Source: Candidatus Poseidoniales archaeon
GTDB lineage: Archaea > Thermoplasmatota > Poseidoniia > Poseidoniales > Poseidoniaceae
DNA: 5,814 bases
Reading direction: 5' to 3'
NCBI GenBank assembly: GCA_009887135.1
Contig: QXYA01000144.1
Location: 1-5,814 of the forward strand
The notes under the pieces were generated by a model. That model did no database searches. It was not told the DNA's origin and saw nothing but the letters and a program-made list of their open reading frames with translations. Position numbers and translations under genes: made by a program. Positions 5,530-5,814 of this stretch are shown here, piece by piece. Position 1 is the first letter of the stretch. Every line of letters begins with the position of its first letter.

Positions 5530-5814
5530 ATGGGCTTCATTGATAACATCAAAGTTGATCGAGACCTTCAGATTCAGACAGCATGTGTTGCATTTTTCCT
5601 CCTCATTTTCCCACTTTATTTCTTCACAATAGCTGCAGGAACAGACAGTCCAGCAGGAATGGGTGGTGTTGGATCCTACAAGGTATCTGGAGAGATTACC
5701 TACATCGATTTCGACGAAGGCGGAGAATACATCGCTGATGGAACCTCACTCACAATTGATCTCAATACCGATTCTCTGAGCGATATGGAACAAGAGATGA
5801 ACATCGTAGGTGTT
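5530..5814 (+). CDS. Membrane-anchored protein of unknown function (5' part only)
   Basis: The frame opens at ATG 5530 after a strong AGGAGGA and is open to the window edge, giving 95 residues and no stop. Residues 1-14 are polar and charged (MGFIDNIKVDRDLQ), residues 17-36 form one hydrophobic helix (TACVAFFLLIFPLYFFTIAA), and the rest is acidic and beta-rich, with KVSGEITYIDF and TSLTIDLNTDSL as likely strands. There is no signal-peptide cleavage site, so the helix probably anchors the protein, but which side the C-terminal part faces is not certain from this fragment. No known family is recognised. It lies 63 bases after the Trp-rich gene and has its own candidate promoter, so it need not belong to the ribosomal operon. 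Confidence 0.8.
   Translation, partial: MGFIDNIKVDRDLQIQTACVAFFLLIFPLYFFTIAAGTDSPAGMGGVGSYKVSGEITYIDFDEGGEYIADGTSLTIDLNTDSLSDMEQEMNIVGV

Overview
The window looks like a piece of an archaeal genome, most likely a marine Group II euryarchaeote (Candidatus Poseidoniales) or a close relative. The basis is the archaeal ribosomal stalk operon order L11-L1-L10(P0)-L12(P1), the archaeal acidic 'GGF.GLG.LFG' tails on L10 and L12, strong GAGGTGA Shine-Dalgarno sites beside an apparently leaderless gene, and a large surface protein of thrombospondin type 3 (TSP3) calcium-binding repeats with a C-terminal membrane anchor. The lineage is inferred from this combination; no marker was searched.

Layout. 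Bases 1-77 hold a short hairpin and possibly the first codons of a minus-strand gene leaving the window. Bases 78-2300 (minus strand) encode a 740-residue secreted, membrane-anchored protein: signal peptide, Cys-x-Cys-His motif, beta-rich domain, Ig-like domain, about 370 residues of 22-residue TSP3 repeats, one transmembrane helix and a Trp-rich cytoplasmic tail. Bases 2301-2460 are a divergent promoter region, with one TATA-like box facing each way. Bases 2461-4787 (plus strand) carry rpl11-rpl1-rpl10-rpl12, which encode the L1 stalk and the GTPase-associated L11/P-stalk base and arms. Bases 4788-4920 are a gap rich in predicted RNA hairpins. Bases 4921-5466 encode an unrecognised Trp-rich protein. 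Bases 5467-5529 hold a candidate promoter and a clear ribosome binding site. Bases 5530-5814 begin a membrane-anchored protein that runs off the window.

The most notable points are: (i) the L11 gene encodes only the C-terminal, rRNA-binding half of the protein, with no recognisable N-terminal domain upstream; (ii) the L11-L1 gap carries a GAAA-capped hairpin resembling the L1-binding site of 23S rRNA and known archaeal L1 mRNA operators, and its 3' arm could instead pair with the L1 ribosome binding site; (iii) consecutive hairpins after rpl12 run into the start region of the unknown gene and bury both candidate start codons. The rest is ordinary translation machinery, and I see no sign of a mobile element, CRISPR array, or tRNA or rRNA gene.
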